This document shows positions 45,456 through 54,871 of a DNA stretch of 64,000 bases, piece by piece. Under the pieces are notes generated by a model. The model saw only the letters and a program-made list of their open reading frames with translations, was not told the origin of the DNA and searched no databases. The translations under genes and the position numbers were made by a program. The number at the start of each line of letters is the position of its first letter. The stretch's first letter is position 1. This DNA comes from Pseudobutyrivibrio sp. (GTDB taxonomy: Bacteria > Bacillota > Clostridia > Lachnospirales > Lachnospiraceae), in assembly GCA_024684955.1 (NCBI GenBank), contig JAIKWH010000066.1, positions 1-64,000 on the forward strand, given 5' to 3'.

Positions 45456-45483
45456 GCTTTGTGCTTATTTATGAAAGCATTTT
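45454..45483 (+). other. Leader hairpin (attenuator-like)
   Basis: ATGCTTT (45454-45460) pairs with AAAGCAT (45474-45480), followed by TTT. It lies at the expected transcription start, so it may protect the 5' end or cause early pausing. The stem is AT-rich and short. Confidence 0.4.
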
Positions 45484-45501
45484 GCTTTATGGAGGAAAGA
45501 A

Positions 45502-46635
45502 ATGATTAATTTTAATGTACCACCATGTGTGGGAACGGAATTAGATTACATAAAAGATGCAATCGATCACAGAAAAATTTGCGGAGATGGTGATTACACT
45601 AAAAAATGTAATGCTTGGTTTGAGGAAAAGACAGGTGCTGAAAAAGCCCTGCTGACCACATCATGCACTCATGCCACAGAGATGGCCGCTTTGCTTTGCA
45701 ATATTAAGCCAGGGGATGAGGTCATCATGCCGTCATTTACCTTTGTATCTACTGCGGATGCTTTTGTGCTTAGAGGAGCAACAGTTGTATTTGTTGATAT
45801 CAGACCTGACACTATGAATATTGACGAGACAAAGATTGAAGAGGCTATTACCGACAAGACAGTTGCTATCGTACCTGTACACTATGCAGGTGTATCTTGT
45901 GAGATGGACACCATTATGGACATTGCTAAAAGACATAACCTAAAGGTTGTAGAGGATGCAGCTCAGGGTGTAATGAGCACATACAAGGGACAGGCCCTTG
46001 GTACTATTGGTGATTATGGTGCATATTCATTTCATGAGACCAAAAACTATTCCATGGGAGAGGGCGGAGCCCTTTTGATAAAGAATCCTGAGGATATAGA
46101 GATGGCCGAAATTATCCGCGAGAAAGGCACAAATAGAGCCAAATTTTTCCGTGGACAGATTGATAAATACACATGGGTGGAGGCTGGCTCTTCATACCTG
46201 CCATCAGAACTTAATGCAGCGTATCTGTATGCTCAGTTACAGCAGGCAGACAAAATCTTTGATGACAGAATGAATTCTTGGAACGAATACTACAAAGCAT
46301 TTTCCGAGTTGGCAGCAGAGGGCAAGATTGAACTCCCTACTGTCCCAGAGGAGTGCAGTCATAATGCTCACATGTTTTACATCAAGGCTAAAGATTTGGA
46401 GGAGCGTACTCAATTGATTTCTTATGCTAGAGAGCATGATGTGCAGTTGGTATTCCATTATATTCCTCTGCATAGTGCTCCTGCTGGAAAGAAATATGGT
46501 AGATTCCATGGAGAGGATATTTACACAACCAAGGAAAGTGAGCGCTTGGCTAGACTTCCACTATACTATGGTCTTACAAAAGAGGACAGGAATAGAGTAA
46601 TTGAGGTTATAAGAGATTTCTATGCAAACAGATAA
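45502..46635 (+). CDS. wecE: RffA/WecE-type dTDP-4-amino-4,6-dideoxygalactose transaminase
   Basis: A 377-residue fold-I aminotransferase. It begins INFNVPPCVGTELDYIKDAI and has KICGDGDYTKKC, TTSCTHATEMAALLC, MPSFTFVSTADAFVLRGA, VPVHYAGVSCEMD, VVEDAAQGVMSTYKG and SFHETKNYSMGEGGAL with PLP Lys181. These are the features of RffA/WecE, which makes dTDP-Fuc4N from the 4-keto-6-deoxyglucose nucleotide. RmlA and RmlB are not in the window and must come from elsewhere. GGAGG is six bases before ATG. Confidence 0.9.
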   Translation: MINFNVPPCVGTELDYIKDAIDHRKICGDGDYTKKCNAWFEEKTGAEKALLTTSCTHATEMAALLCNIKPGDEVIMPSFTFVSTADAFVLRGATVVFVDIRPDTMNIDETKIEEAITDKTVAIVPVHYAGVSCEMDTIMDIAKRHNLKVVEDAAQGVMSTYKGQALGTIGDYGAYSFHETKNYSMGEGGALLIKNPEDIEMAEIIREKGTNRAKFFRGQIDKYTWVEAGSSYLPSELNAAYLYAQLQQADKIFDDRMNSWNEYYKAFSELAAEGKIELPTVPEECSHNAHMFYIKAKDLEERTQLISYAREHDVQLVFHYIPLHSAPAGKKYGRFHGEDIYTTKESERLARLPLYYGLTKEDRNRVIEVIRDFYANR

Positions 46636-48085
46636 GACAACTGTAATTAAATATCTGCCACAAGTTTTCATTGTCATCCTAACTGTTGTCCTTGGCACTG
46701 TGTTGATTTTGCTATTTAATGGACTTAGTTTAGATCAAGTGTGCATAGCAACCTCTTCTTGGAATGACGAGGCAGGATATTTTAATCAAGTTGCTGCATT
46801 AGTAGATTGGAATTTGCCTAGAGGCTATTTTGGATATAGTGAGCAAACTGCAATTTATGGCAGATTGGGGGCTTGGGCTCCTCCTCTTATATATCCATTT
46901 GCGCTAGTTGGCAAAATATTTGGCTGGACTTACATGACGCCCATATATTTTAATTTGTCTGTCTGGATAGTAGCCTTTGTTATATTTACTATTGTGGTTA
47001 GACCTAGTGTCAAACAGCAAATGTTGGCTGGTATTGCATGGATTGGATATGAGTGTACATTACGTTATATATTTTCATGTACGCCTGAGAGTTTAGTGGG
47101 AGCATTATTTATGCTCCTTGTAGTTTTTATCTATGCCTACAAGCGAGATGGCAAGGATAAATGGCTGGTTTTTGCTGATGTCGTTTTATTTATTCTTGTT
47201 ATCATGAGGGGATATTATGCTTCCTTCTCATTAATTCTTATTTATCTTGCTTATAAAGGCAAAGGAAAAATGAAGGGGGCAATAGTTCAGGCCATTGTAT
47301 TGCTGGCCGGAATAGGAGCCTTTGTATGGCTAAATGCATATATGGCATCACCTTTCATCATAAATACCTATAATACGGATTGGATTACTAATCCAATCAT
47401 ACTAATTAAAAGATTGGGCAAGGGCTTTTTAGAAAGCCTAACTTATATCGTAGAGGGCATAAGGCTAGAATCTATGCGAGGCGTATGGTACTTGCTCTTT
47501 TTCCTTATTCTTTTATACAGATTTATTAAATCGATAAAAGAAAAGAGTATGTATCAGTTTTTAATATTCTTATCTGAGGCTGCAATTGTTGCAGCAAATT
47601 GGCTCATATACAGTCCGAAAGAAGGGGCCAGACAAGTAATGACCATTATAGCCATAGAGCTTGTTTTTATTGCCCTTACAGAGACAAAAAAGATTATTGT
47701 TATCGGTTTGATACTTTGCTCATTTGCTTTGACATGGTTGTCGCAAGATAGTTTTTATTCCAAAATACCCCCTAAGGACACAGCGCAGGTAGCCATAATA
47801 GAAAATGCGAAAGCCATGCTAGAAGATGCAATGGTAAACACTGATGTGCCGTGGGACAATACGGTTTTGGTTAGTTTATCTACATACCACAGCGATTTAT
47901 ATGCAATACCGAGTTACATGGGACAGAATGCTTGCCTAGATGATTACATAATGGAGAATATAGACAATCTCAAGTCAAAATATATGATTGTTATGGTAGA
48001 TGAACCTATAGATGTATTTATGCAGGATCAAGGCTATGAGATATATAGGTCTTATGGCCAGGCTAATGTGTATTTACTTAGATAG
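46622..48085 (+). CDS. GT-C-like multi-pass membrane protein
   Basis: A 487-residue polytopic protein overlapping the end of the wecE-like gene by 14 bases. The first outside loop has TSSWNDEAGYFNQVAALVDW and GYFGYSEQTAIYGRLGAWAP, an acidic motif typical of GT-C folds. About eleven helices and a soluble C-terminal tail (residues 395-487) follow. It is next to a GtrB-like gene, the likely maker of its lipid-phosphate sugar donor. Confidence 0.6.
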   Translation: MQTDKTTVIKYLPQVFIVILTVVLGTVLILLFNGLSLDQVCIATSSWNDEAGYFNQVAALVDWNLPRGYFGYSEQTAIYGRLGAWAPPLIYPFALVGKIFGWTYMTPIYFNLSVWIVAFVIFTIVVRPSVKQQMLAGIAWIGYECTLRYIFSCTPESLVGALFMLLVVFIYAYKRDGKDKWLVFADVVLFILVIMRGYYASFSLILIYLAYKGKGKMKGAIVQAIVLLAGIGAFVWLNAYMASPFIINTYNTDWITNPIILIKRLGKGFLESLTYIVEGIRLESMRGVWYLLFFLILLYRFIKSIKEKSMYQFLIFLSEAAIVAANWLIYSPKEGARQVMTIIAIELVFIALTETKKIIVIGLILCSFALTWLSQDSFYSKIPPKDTAQVAIIENAKAMLEDAMVNTDVPWDNTVLVSLSTYHSDLYAIPSYMGQNACLDDYIMENIDNLKSKYMIVMVDEPIDVFMQDQGYEIYRSYGQANVYLLR

Positions 48086-48099
48086 TTAAGGGTGTAAAA

Positions 48100-49050
48100 A
48101 TGGAAGCAGAAAAAAGAAAGATTGATATATCGGTTGTAGTACCTGTTTATGGTTGCCCAGAAGCCTTGCCACAATTGCACGAAAGACTTGCAAAAACCCT
48201 TGCGTTTATGGGTAAATCATATGAGATTATTTTTGTAAACGATTCATGTCCTAGGGACTCTTGGTCAGTGATTGAGCAGATTTGTGCTGGCGATAAGAAT
48301 GTGGTTGGAATAGAGATGTCTCGTAACTTCGGACAAATAAAGGCTATTTTAGCAGGATTAGATTACTCAACAGGTGATTGGGTGGTAGTAATGGACTGTG
48401 ATTTACAAGATCAACCAGAAGAAATAGCTAGATTATACGATAAGGCAATAGAAGGCTTTGATGTTGTAATTGCCAGACGTGCTGTTAGACATGACACATT
48501 TATGAAAATCCTGGTATCAAAGATTTTTTACAAAATCTATTCATTAGCAACAGATGTGAATTATGATCCTGCTCTTTGTAATTTTAGTATTGTAAAGAGG
48601 AAGGTTGTAGACGAATATTGCAAAATGCGAGAAATGCATAGAGCTTATGTTATGTATCTGCAATGGCTAGGCTTTCGCCAGGCGATCCTTGATGTAAATC
48701 ACCAGGACAGATATGCCGGAGTGTCAGGATATAATTTTAAGAAAAGGATGCGTATGGCAGAGGAGATTTTAACGTCTCAATCTGACAAATTGCTCAAACT
48801 GCTGGCAAAGTTGGGAGTGGGAATAACAGGATTATCATTTTTATATATTATCGTTTTAATAGTACGTTATTTCACAGTGCACATTACTCCTGGCTATTCT
48901 AGTACAATTGCGGTAATACTTATGATGGGTGGTTTGCTGACATCTAGTATTGGCTTGGTAGGAATATATATAGGTAATATATTCATGGAAGTGAAGCATA
49001 GGCCACTGTATGTGGTGCGGTCTATATTGAATGATAAATCAGAAGAGTAA
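48100..49050 (+). CDS. GtrB-like polyprenyl-phosphate glycosyltransferase
   Basis: A 316-residue family-2 enzyme with two C-terminal membrane helices. It has VVVPVYGCPEALPQLHERLA, EIIFVNDSCPRDS, MSRNFGQIKAILAGLDYSTG and VVMDCDLQDQPEEIARLYD for the GT-A site (Asp-x-Asp). AAGGGTG precedes ATG. It presumably makes a polyprenyl-phosphate sugar for the 46622 protein. A strong terminator follows eight bases after the stop. Confidence 0.9.
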   Translation: MEAEKRKIDISVVVPVYGCPEALPQLHERLAKTLAFMGKSYEIIFVNDSCPRDSWSVIEQICAGDKNVVGIEMSRNFGQIKAILAGLDYSTGDWVVVMDCDLQDQPEEIARLYDKAIEGFDVVIARRAVRHDTFMKILVSKIFYKIYSLATDVNYDPALCNFSIVKRKVVDEYCKMREMHRAYVMYLQWLGFRQAILDVNHQDRYAGVSGYNFKKRMRMAEEILTSQSDKLLKLLAKLGVGITGLSFLYIIVLIVRYFTVHITPGYSSTIAVILMMGGLLTSSIGLVGIYIGNIFMEVKHRPLYVVRSILNDKSEE

Positions 49051-49057
49051 TTATTGG

Positions 49058-49113
49058 TTTGCGGTACTATGATATTGTTCAAAGAACAAATTGATAGTAG
49101 CGCAAATTTTTTT
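49058..49113 (+). terminator. Strong intrinsic terminator
   Basis: Nested pairing TTTGCG (49058-49063) with CGCAAA (49101-49106), TACTAT (49065-49070) with ATAGTA (49094-49099), and TTGTTC (49075-49080) with GAACAA (49084-49089) forms a long stem with an AAA loop, followed by seven T residues (49107-49113). It ends the 45.5-49 kb unit. Confidence 0.88.
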
Positions 49114-49191
49114 ATTGCATTTTGAGCATCCATGGCAGAATTGTAAAATCTTACATTATATGTGTTAGGGGTATGTGAAAAGGGTAAATCC

Positions 49192-49220
49192 TTTAATAAA
49201 TTAGCTTTTAATGGTATAAT
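49192..49220 (+). promoter_or_regulatory. Promoter for the 49.3-57 kb unit
   Basis: An extended -10, TGGTATAAT (49212-49220), has a weak -35, TTTAAT (49192-49197), 17 bases before it. It lies in a 271-base gap after a terminator. A small AAAGG/CCTTT hairpin just upstream (about 49180-49195) and an SD (AGGGAG) before ATG 49322 complete the gap; nothing else is seen. Confidence 0.55.
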
Positions 49221-49321
49221 TTATTAGTTTGATTTATAAAAAAATATCCTCTATTTACGATGTCGTAGAAGCAAACCGACTGTTGAAATGGATATATTAG
49301 GAGATAATTTAGGGAGCATAT

Positions 49322-50254
49322 ATGAAGAAACTTCTTTCAATCGTAGTGCCAGCATATAATGAAGAGGAAACAATTCCATTATTTTACAAGGCTATACAGG
49401 ATATAGAGTCTCAATTGCCACAGGTCGAGTTAGAACTCTTATTTATAGATGATGGGTCAAAAGATAACACATTATCAATTTTAAGAGATCTTAGCAAAAA
49501 TGATTCCAGAGTACATTACCTTTCTTTTTCGAGGAATTTTGGAAAAGAGGCTGGGATATATGCTGGCTTAGAGAATGCAAAGGGAGATTATGTGGTCATA
49601 ATGGATGCTGACCTTCAGGACCCTCCTGCTCTCCTGCCAGAGATGCTAGGATATTTAGAGTCTGGCGAGTATGAATGTGTAGGTACTCGCAGAGTAGATA
49701 GAAAAGGGGAACCACCTATTAGGTCGTGGTTTGCTCGCAGATTTTACCATCTTATGAGCAAAATAAGTTTTGCTGACATTGTAGATGGGGCTAGAGACTA
49801 CCAGATGATGACAAGAAAGGTAGTGGATGCTGTAGTATCAATGGGCGAATACAACCGATTCAGCAAAGGCATTTTTGGCTGGGTTGGATTCAAAAGAAAA
49901 TGGATAGAATTTGAAAATGTGGAGCGTGTGGCCGGCGAGACCAAATGGTCATTTTGGAAATTATTCTTATATGCATTAGATGGAATAGTTGCCTTTAGTA
50001 CTGCGCCCCTCACCATAGCTTCCATCTTCGGTTTGTTAATGTGTGTTGTCGCTTTTGTATTTATTATTATCATAATTGTTAGGACGATTATATTTGGAGA
50101 CCCTACCAGTGGATGGCCATCTATGGTTTGCATCATCTTGTTGGTGTCCGGCATTCAACTTTCATGTATTGGAATATTAGGTCAATACATGGCAAAGATG
50201 TATCTTGAGACCAAAAAGAGACCTATATATATCATTCAGGAGAAAGAATTATAA
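49322..50254 (+). CDS. GtrB-like polyprenyl-phosphate glycosyltransferase
   Basis: A 310-residue GT2 enzyme with two C-terminal helices. Landmarks are IVVPAYNEEETIPLFYKAIQ, LLFIDDGSKDNTLSILRDL, FSRNFGKEAGIYAGLENAKG and YVVIMDADLQDPPALLPEML, plus the R-x-x-GEPPIRSWFARRFY turn of GtrB-type enzymes. It should load a sugar onto polyprenyl phosphate. It is the first gene of a new unit and precedes three membrane proteins that could use the product. Confidence 0.92.
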   Translation: MKKLLSIVVPAYNEEETIPLFYKAIQDIESQLPQVELELLFIDDGSKDNTLSILRDLSKNDSRVHYLSFSRNFGKEAGIYAGLENAKGDYVVIMDADLQDPPALLPEMLGYLESGEYECVGTRRVDRKGEPPIRSWFARRFYHLMSKISFADIVDGARDYQMMTRKVVDAVVSMGEYNRFSKGIFGWVGFKRKWIEFENVERVAGETKWSFWKLFLYALDGIVAFSTAPLTIASIFGLLMCVVAFVFIIIIIVRTIIFGDPTSGWPSMVCIILLVSGIQLSCIGILGQYMAKMYLETKKRPIYIIQEKEL

Positions 50255-51744
50255 TGCAATCTTTTGTAAATAAACTTATAGACAAAAAATTATATTGGAT
50301 TCTACTGGCTATTTTTTATGCCATGATTTTTATCCCATATATTTACTCTGTCTTTTACTCTATGCCAGCTAATGATGATTTTGCCTGGGCTCTGGAGTGG
50401 TGGACAGGCAATAGGGCCGTGGAGTCAATTTATAGGGTTGGATGGAATTATATGAATTTCTATGGTCAGTCAGGATTCTTTGCTATTCTGGTCCAGGTGC
50501 TCTTTAATCCGCTATATTGGTTCGACAATCAGGGCAATAGTTTTGGCATATGCATGGTTATAGTGTTTGCACTTGTTACAGTAGGAACTATTATTGCTAT
50601 ACGCAGATTGATTGCTGATTTGTCAAAGATTGAAAGCAAACCTGTGATTGATGTAGCCACTTTTTTAGTTACTGCATTACTATTTACGAGTTACTACTAC
50701 TTTGACGTATATAATTGGTGGAGCGGCACACCAGGCTATTCATTGATGCTGATGATGATGCTATTCACCTTGGATTATATCGTCAGATATATGGACAACC
50801 CAAAGAAATCTACATATATTTGGATGATTGTCCTTGGCATAATTGTTTGCAGCGGAATGATGTTTTGCGTAACAGTAGGTCTTTTCTATGTTGTGTATGT
50901 GTTCTGGGTAAAGAGAAAAGAGAATATATCTGCCATAAAAAGGATAGTGCCAATTGCTTTGTTTGTCATATCAGGCCTTGTCACCGTAATAGCGCCAGGC
51001 AATCATCAGAGAATGGCAAATGGTGGCCTAGAAGACGTATCAATGAGGGCATCTCTCATAGTTACTACGGTCAGAGTATTCTTGAGGACCAGAGCAACTA
51101 TTATTTCAAAACCTGCTTTGGATATTGCATTGATTTTGTTGTTTTTGATTGGAATTAAATACAAAGGTAAAGTGAAACGCAGTTTGCTTACATTGATTCT
51201 GTTTTTTGTATCAATATATATTGCTGCATGTGGAGCCGTATTGCCATATGTATATGGATTGCAAAAGCAATTGGATACAGAATTCAATGCCAGAATATTT
51301 TTTGTCGAAGATTATATTACATATATCGGATTGGCGTTATGGATGCTTTTGTTTGGACAATATATAGGTTGGTGTATCAAAACTAATATAAAAACTTCTG
51401 TCGTGGCAGGTATCTCATGTCTCGTAATAGTAATAGGATTATTATATGGAAATTACCACGGATACCTCGGTAGATTAATACCTATAGATATTGTAAGACA
51501 TGCAGACTTAATTGTAGAAAAGAATGTATTTTGGAATGATATCTTAGATGAAGTGAAAAACTCAGAACCAGGCAGTGATGTGGTAATCAATAGGGTAGAT
51601 ATACCTTGGTGTGATTATTCTTACATAACCAGTTTGGATGATATCTATAGAGATCCTCCTGTGGAAGGATATATGTACGGAACTTGTAACCAGTGCGCAT
51701 CGCTGTATTACGGTGTGCGCTCAATTGTACTCAATTTAGAATAG
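50254..51744 (+). CDS. DUF6056-like membrane protein (first copy)
   Basis: A 496-residue polytopic protein whose ATG overlaps the GtrB-like stop. The first outside loop reads YSMPANDDFAWALEWWTGNR, and later YSLMLMMMLFTLDYIVRYMD and VTVIAPGNHQRMANG. These mark DUF6056-type proteins, which look like GT-C enzymes or GtrC-like specific transferases. A short soluble C-terminal domain follows from about residue 420. The next gene is a close relative in tandem. Confidence 0.65.
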   Translation: MQSFVNKLIDKKLYWILLAIFYAMIFIPYIYSVFYSMPANDDFAWALEWWTGNRAVESIYRVGWNYMNFYGQSGFFAILVQVLFNPLYWFDNQGNSFGICMVIVFALVTVGTIIAIRRLIADLSKIESKPVIDVATFLVTALLFTSYYYFDVYNWWSGTPGYSLMLMMMLFTLDYIVRYMDNPKKSTYIWMIVLGIIVCSGMMFCVTVGLFYVVYVFWVKRKENISAIKRIVPIALFVISGLVTVIAPGNHQRMANGGLEDVSMRASLIVTTVRVFLRTRATIISKPALDIALILLFLIGIKYKGKVKRSLLTLILFFVSIYIAACGAVLPYVYGLQKQLDTEFNARIFFVEDYITYIGLALWMLLFGQYIGWCIKTNIKTSVVAGISCLVIVIGLLYGNYHGYLGRLIPIDIVRHADLIVEKNVFWNDILDEVKNSEPGSDVVINRVDIPWCDYSYITSLDDIYRDPPVEGYMYGTCNQCASLYYGVRSIVLNLE

Positions 51745-51747
51745 TAG

Positions 51748-53241
51748 ATGAAGAAAAGACAACTAATAGGTAAAGACAATTTAATAATCGCAATTTGTTA
51801 TGCCATTTTAATAATCCCAATGCTTTACAGCATGTTTTATGCCGTGCCTAATGGGGATGATTTTTCTATGGCTACAGGCAGAGAGAATTCATTAGGATAT
51901 TGGCATGACCTTTGGTCCACTAGTGTATACTTTTATTTTTACCGTGGTGGCACCACTTTTGCATACTTTATGCACTCTTTCCTTAACCCGCTAAATCTTC
52001 ATATTCATTTGGGCCATTTATATGGCATATATATGATGGTATGGTTTGGGATTAGCACTGTTATCTATTTATATTCCTTAAAAGTGATAATTGCTTATGT
52101 AATTCCTGATATTAGCGAAAAAATGCTTAAAGTGACAAGGCTTATAGTCATAGCAGTAATGTTTTCAACCTTCTATTATTCAGAGGTCTACAATTGGTAT
52201 GTTGGTATGTGCTCATACCTCTTGCCTAACATGATGCTATTTTTATTCTTCGCATTTTTAATTAAGTATGTGCAAGATGATAAAAAGAAAGATTATATAC
52301 TAATGATGGCTACTGGAATATATGCAAGTAACCATATCATGTGGGATATTCCGTTGGGTCTATTTTTCTTATATGTTGTATATTATAAGCCTGGCTTTGA
52401 TGTGAAGGATATTAAAAGGAATCTAAAAAAGGCAATTCCTTTATTTGTATTTATCCTTTTTGGTCTGTCAGGAGTATTGGCACCTGGCAATTATGTGCGC
52501 CAGACTCAGTATACTAATGAAAACTGGCCATCCGTGCATAGGATGATATTACAGGTCCTGATAGATGTGGCAGAGCGAACATATAGAATTATTGTGGATC
52601 ATCCATTTACAGTACTTTTGCTCCTTATGTTAGTAATCATCGGTGCAGTATCAAATGCGGATAAACGCCAGAAAGTTACAAATCCGATTTTCGTGTTTAT
52701 ATTAGGTATGATTGCGTCATGTGGCTGCCTATTTCCATATATATTTGCCAGAGGATTTACCAACACATATGTAGATGTAAGAGTCCAATATCCAATGGAT
52801 TATTTCATTGAGTTGACCCTTTGTATTACTGCAATATTAATCGGTAGGGCTGTTGCCTACAAACTTGATTTAGTTATAACTGACATGACCCAGATTGCTA
52901 CGTGTGCGTTTTTAGGATTGTTTGCATATGCTTGTGTAATTAATAACTACGGATATATGAATATAGTCCAAGTGGACGTTTTAAAATCCCGTGGTTTAAT
53001 TACAGGAGGCTATAATCTCTGGGATGGAATATTAACTGAGATTGAGAATTCATCTGAAAGAAATGTAGTCATTGATAGAGATTATAACGTGACTTGGTCA
53101 CCATATTTCCTTTATTCTGGTCTTGATGATGGCGTATCATATGATGATGGACCAGAGGTGGTATATAGCACAGAACACATAATGCCTAATGTTTATTACC
53201 AAAAGGATTCCATTGAATTACATATTCCAGAGGCAAAATAA
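51748..53241 (+). CDS. DUF6056-like membrane protein (second copy)
   Basis: A 497-residue paralogue of the gene in front, starting three bases after its stop. Same order of landmarks: YAVPNGDDFSMATGRENSLG, a helix-rich body, SGVLAPGNYVRQTQYTNENW, and a soluble tail with VVIDRDYNVTWSPYF. The two share layout and length, indicating duplication and divergence, perhaps to add different sugars or to modify different residues. Confidence 0.65.
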   Translation: MKKRQLIGKDNLIIAICYAILIIPMLYSMFYAVPNGDDFSMATGRENSLGYWHDLWSTSVYFYFYRGGTTFAYFMHSFLNPLNLHIHLGHLYGIYMMVWFGISTVIYLYSLKVIIAYVIPDISEKMLKVTRLIVIAVMFSTFYYSEVYNWYVGMCSYLLPNMMLFLFFAFLIKYVQDDKKKDYILMMATGIYASNHIMWDIPLGLFFLYVVYYKPGFDVKDIKRNLKKAIPLFVFILFGLSGVLAPGNYVRQTQYTNENWPSVHRMILQVLIDVAERTYRIIVDHPFTVLLLLMLVIIGAVSNADKRQKVTNPIFVFILGMIASCGCLFPYIFARGFTNTYVDVRVQYPMDYFIELTLCITAILIGRAVAYKLDLVITDMTQIATCAFLGLFAYACVINNYGYMNIVQVDVLKSRGLITGGYNLWDGILTEIENSSERNVVIDRDYNVTWSPYFLYSGLDDGVSYDDGPEVVYSTEHIMPNVYYQKDSIELHIPEAK

Positions 53242-53275
53242 AGAAAACTTATACCATAGAGAGGATTAGTTGTAT

Positions 53276-54871
53276 ATGAATATATTCTCATCGCTAGATC
53301 AGAGTATAGAAAACATAAGAAAGAAGATGACAGTTGCTCAGTTGGCAGCTTTTGTTTCTGCGCTAGTTTTTGGAATAATAGCCCATGGCTATGTCTTATT
53401 TAATAGATTGTCTTACCATGACAATTCTAATAGTTTGTTTTCTCTGGGGGCCACCTACGAAGTAAATAGGTGGGGCTTAGGAATAATATCGGATCTACAG
53501 AGGTTAAGCACTAAGACCTATGCTGTGCCAGTTTTTAATGGCGTTTTATCGATAATAATTATTGCAGTTTGTGCTTCTCTGGTGGCAGGGATGTTTAAAA
53601 TAAAAAGTAGAGTTGCTGGCGCAATGATAGGTGCCATAATGTGCGTCTATCCAGTGGTAACCAGCATCTTTTCTTTTATGTTTACCTCTTGGCCTTATTT
53701 TTTGGCGCTCTTATTATCAATATTGGCAGCGTATGTTTATCGGGATGATAAAAAGTATGCAGTGATATATTCAGCCGTATTTTTGGCATTATCTCTATCT
53801 ATATATCAAGCCTTTTTGGGCGTGACAGCTACACTACTTTTGTTGTTTTTATTGGTAAGCGCATTGGGTGGAAATATAAGAGATGCCAAGGCTTATTTCT
53901 TGACTGGGGGCAAATATCTTCTCGGTCTAGGAATAGGAATTGGCCTCTGGGCCCTTTCAGCAAAAGTTTTTAAAACTCTAAAAGGCGTGCAGTCCATTGA
54001 ATATAAGGGCTGGGATGAAGGATATAAGATCTCTGAGTTTCCAGATAGATTGGTTGAGGCTCTAAGAGAGTTTTTTATGTTTAGAGTGGATGAGATGAAT
54101 TCTCTCAGATACCTCAGAATACTCACTGCTGCAATATTTGTGATTGGCATAGTTTTAGTGCTCATTAGACTTGTACGAGCAAATATTAATGGGGCAGTAA
54201 AAGTTTCTTCACTGGTTGGAATAACATTGCTTCCAATAGGGATGAATATAATTTATCTATTATCAACTGCAGATAAATATATCGTTGATACAATGATGCT
54301 GTATGCGGATATATTTGTTTATGTTTTACCAATTATCATTATTGATAGAACTGATAGTGGGGCTGGAGATACCACTTTGATTGCCAAGATTAGTTCATGC
54401 TTATCAGGGTTAGTTTTGATCTGCATTTCTGTAATAACAATAGGCTACACATATTATGACAATGGTGCATATCTGAAGGCATCTATGCAGCAGGAGGCGG
54501 CAGTTGCTTATTTTACAGAATTAGTGGCTAATATAAAAGGCTCAGAAAATTTCTCTGATGATATGCCAATTGTCTTTGTAGGAATGACTAATTTAGCAGA
54601 TGGTACTATTGCGGAAGTCGCTAATAATGAGGAGTTAGACGGAATAGTATTAGAAAAATACTACGACAATCTGTTAGATATGTTGCGGCATGGTGGGTCT
54701 ATTAGTTTTATGAGAGACCATATAGGATTTGGCAATGAAAAGGTGTCAGAAGATGATGATGATATCATTGCGATGAAAGAAGTGCAGGAAATGCCGGTAT
54801 ATCCTAACGCGGGATGCTTTAAAACTATCGATGGCAAACTGGTAGTAAAAATGGGAGAGATAGATGATTGA
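53276..54871 (+). CDS. GtrII-like glucosyltransferase-domain membrane protein
   Basis: A 531-residue polytopic protein. ATG 53276 has AGAGAGGA ten bases upstream; TTG 53270 is possible. The N-terminus has LFNRLSYHDNSNSLFSLGAT and YEVNRWGLGIISDLQRLS, and the helix VTSIFSFMFTSWPYFLALLL belongs to the Glucos_trans_II (GtrII) family, which adds side-chain sugars from polyprenyl phosphate to outside glycans. The C-terminal soluble part (from about 410) has DMPIVFVGMTNLADGTIAEV. It works with the 49322 enzyme by inference. Confidence 0.78.
   Translation: MNIFSSLDQSIENIRKKMTVAQLAAFVSALVFGIIAHGYVLFNRLSYHDNSNSLFSLGATYEVNRWGLGIISDLQRLSTKTYAVPVFNGVLSIIIIAVCASLVAGMFKIKSRVAGAMIGAIMCVYPVVTSIFSFMFTSWPYFLALLLSILAAYVYRDDKKYAVIYSAVFLALSLSIYQAFLGVTATLLLLFLLVSALGGNIRDAKAYFLTGGKYLLGLGIGIGLWALSAKVFKTLKGVQSIEYKGWDEGYKISEFPDRLVEALREFFMFRVDEMNSLRYLRILTAAIFVIGIVLVLIRLVRANINGAVKVSSLVGITLLPIGMNIIYLLSTADKYIVDTMMLYADIFVYVLPIIIIDRTDSGAGDTTLIAKISSCLSGLVLICISVITIGYTYYDNGAYLKASMQQEAAVAYFTELVANIKGSENFSDDMPIVFVGMTNLADGTIAEVANNEELDGIVLEKYYDNLLDMLRHGGSISFMRDHIGFGNEKVSEDDDDIIAMKEVQEMPVYPNAGCFKTIDGKLVVKMGEIDD

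Noticed and set aside
49311..49325. GGGAGCAT in front of the 49322 gene as a third leader element
   Set aside because: It is simply the ribosome site plus CATATG; the bases around it do not match the other two elements.
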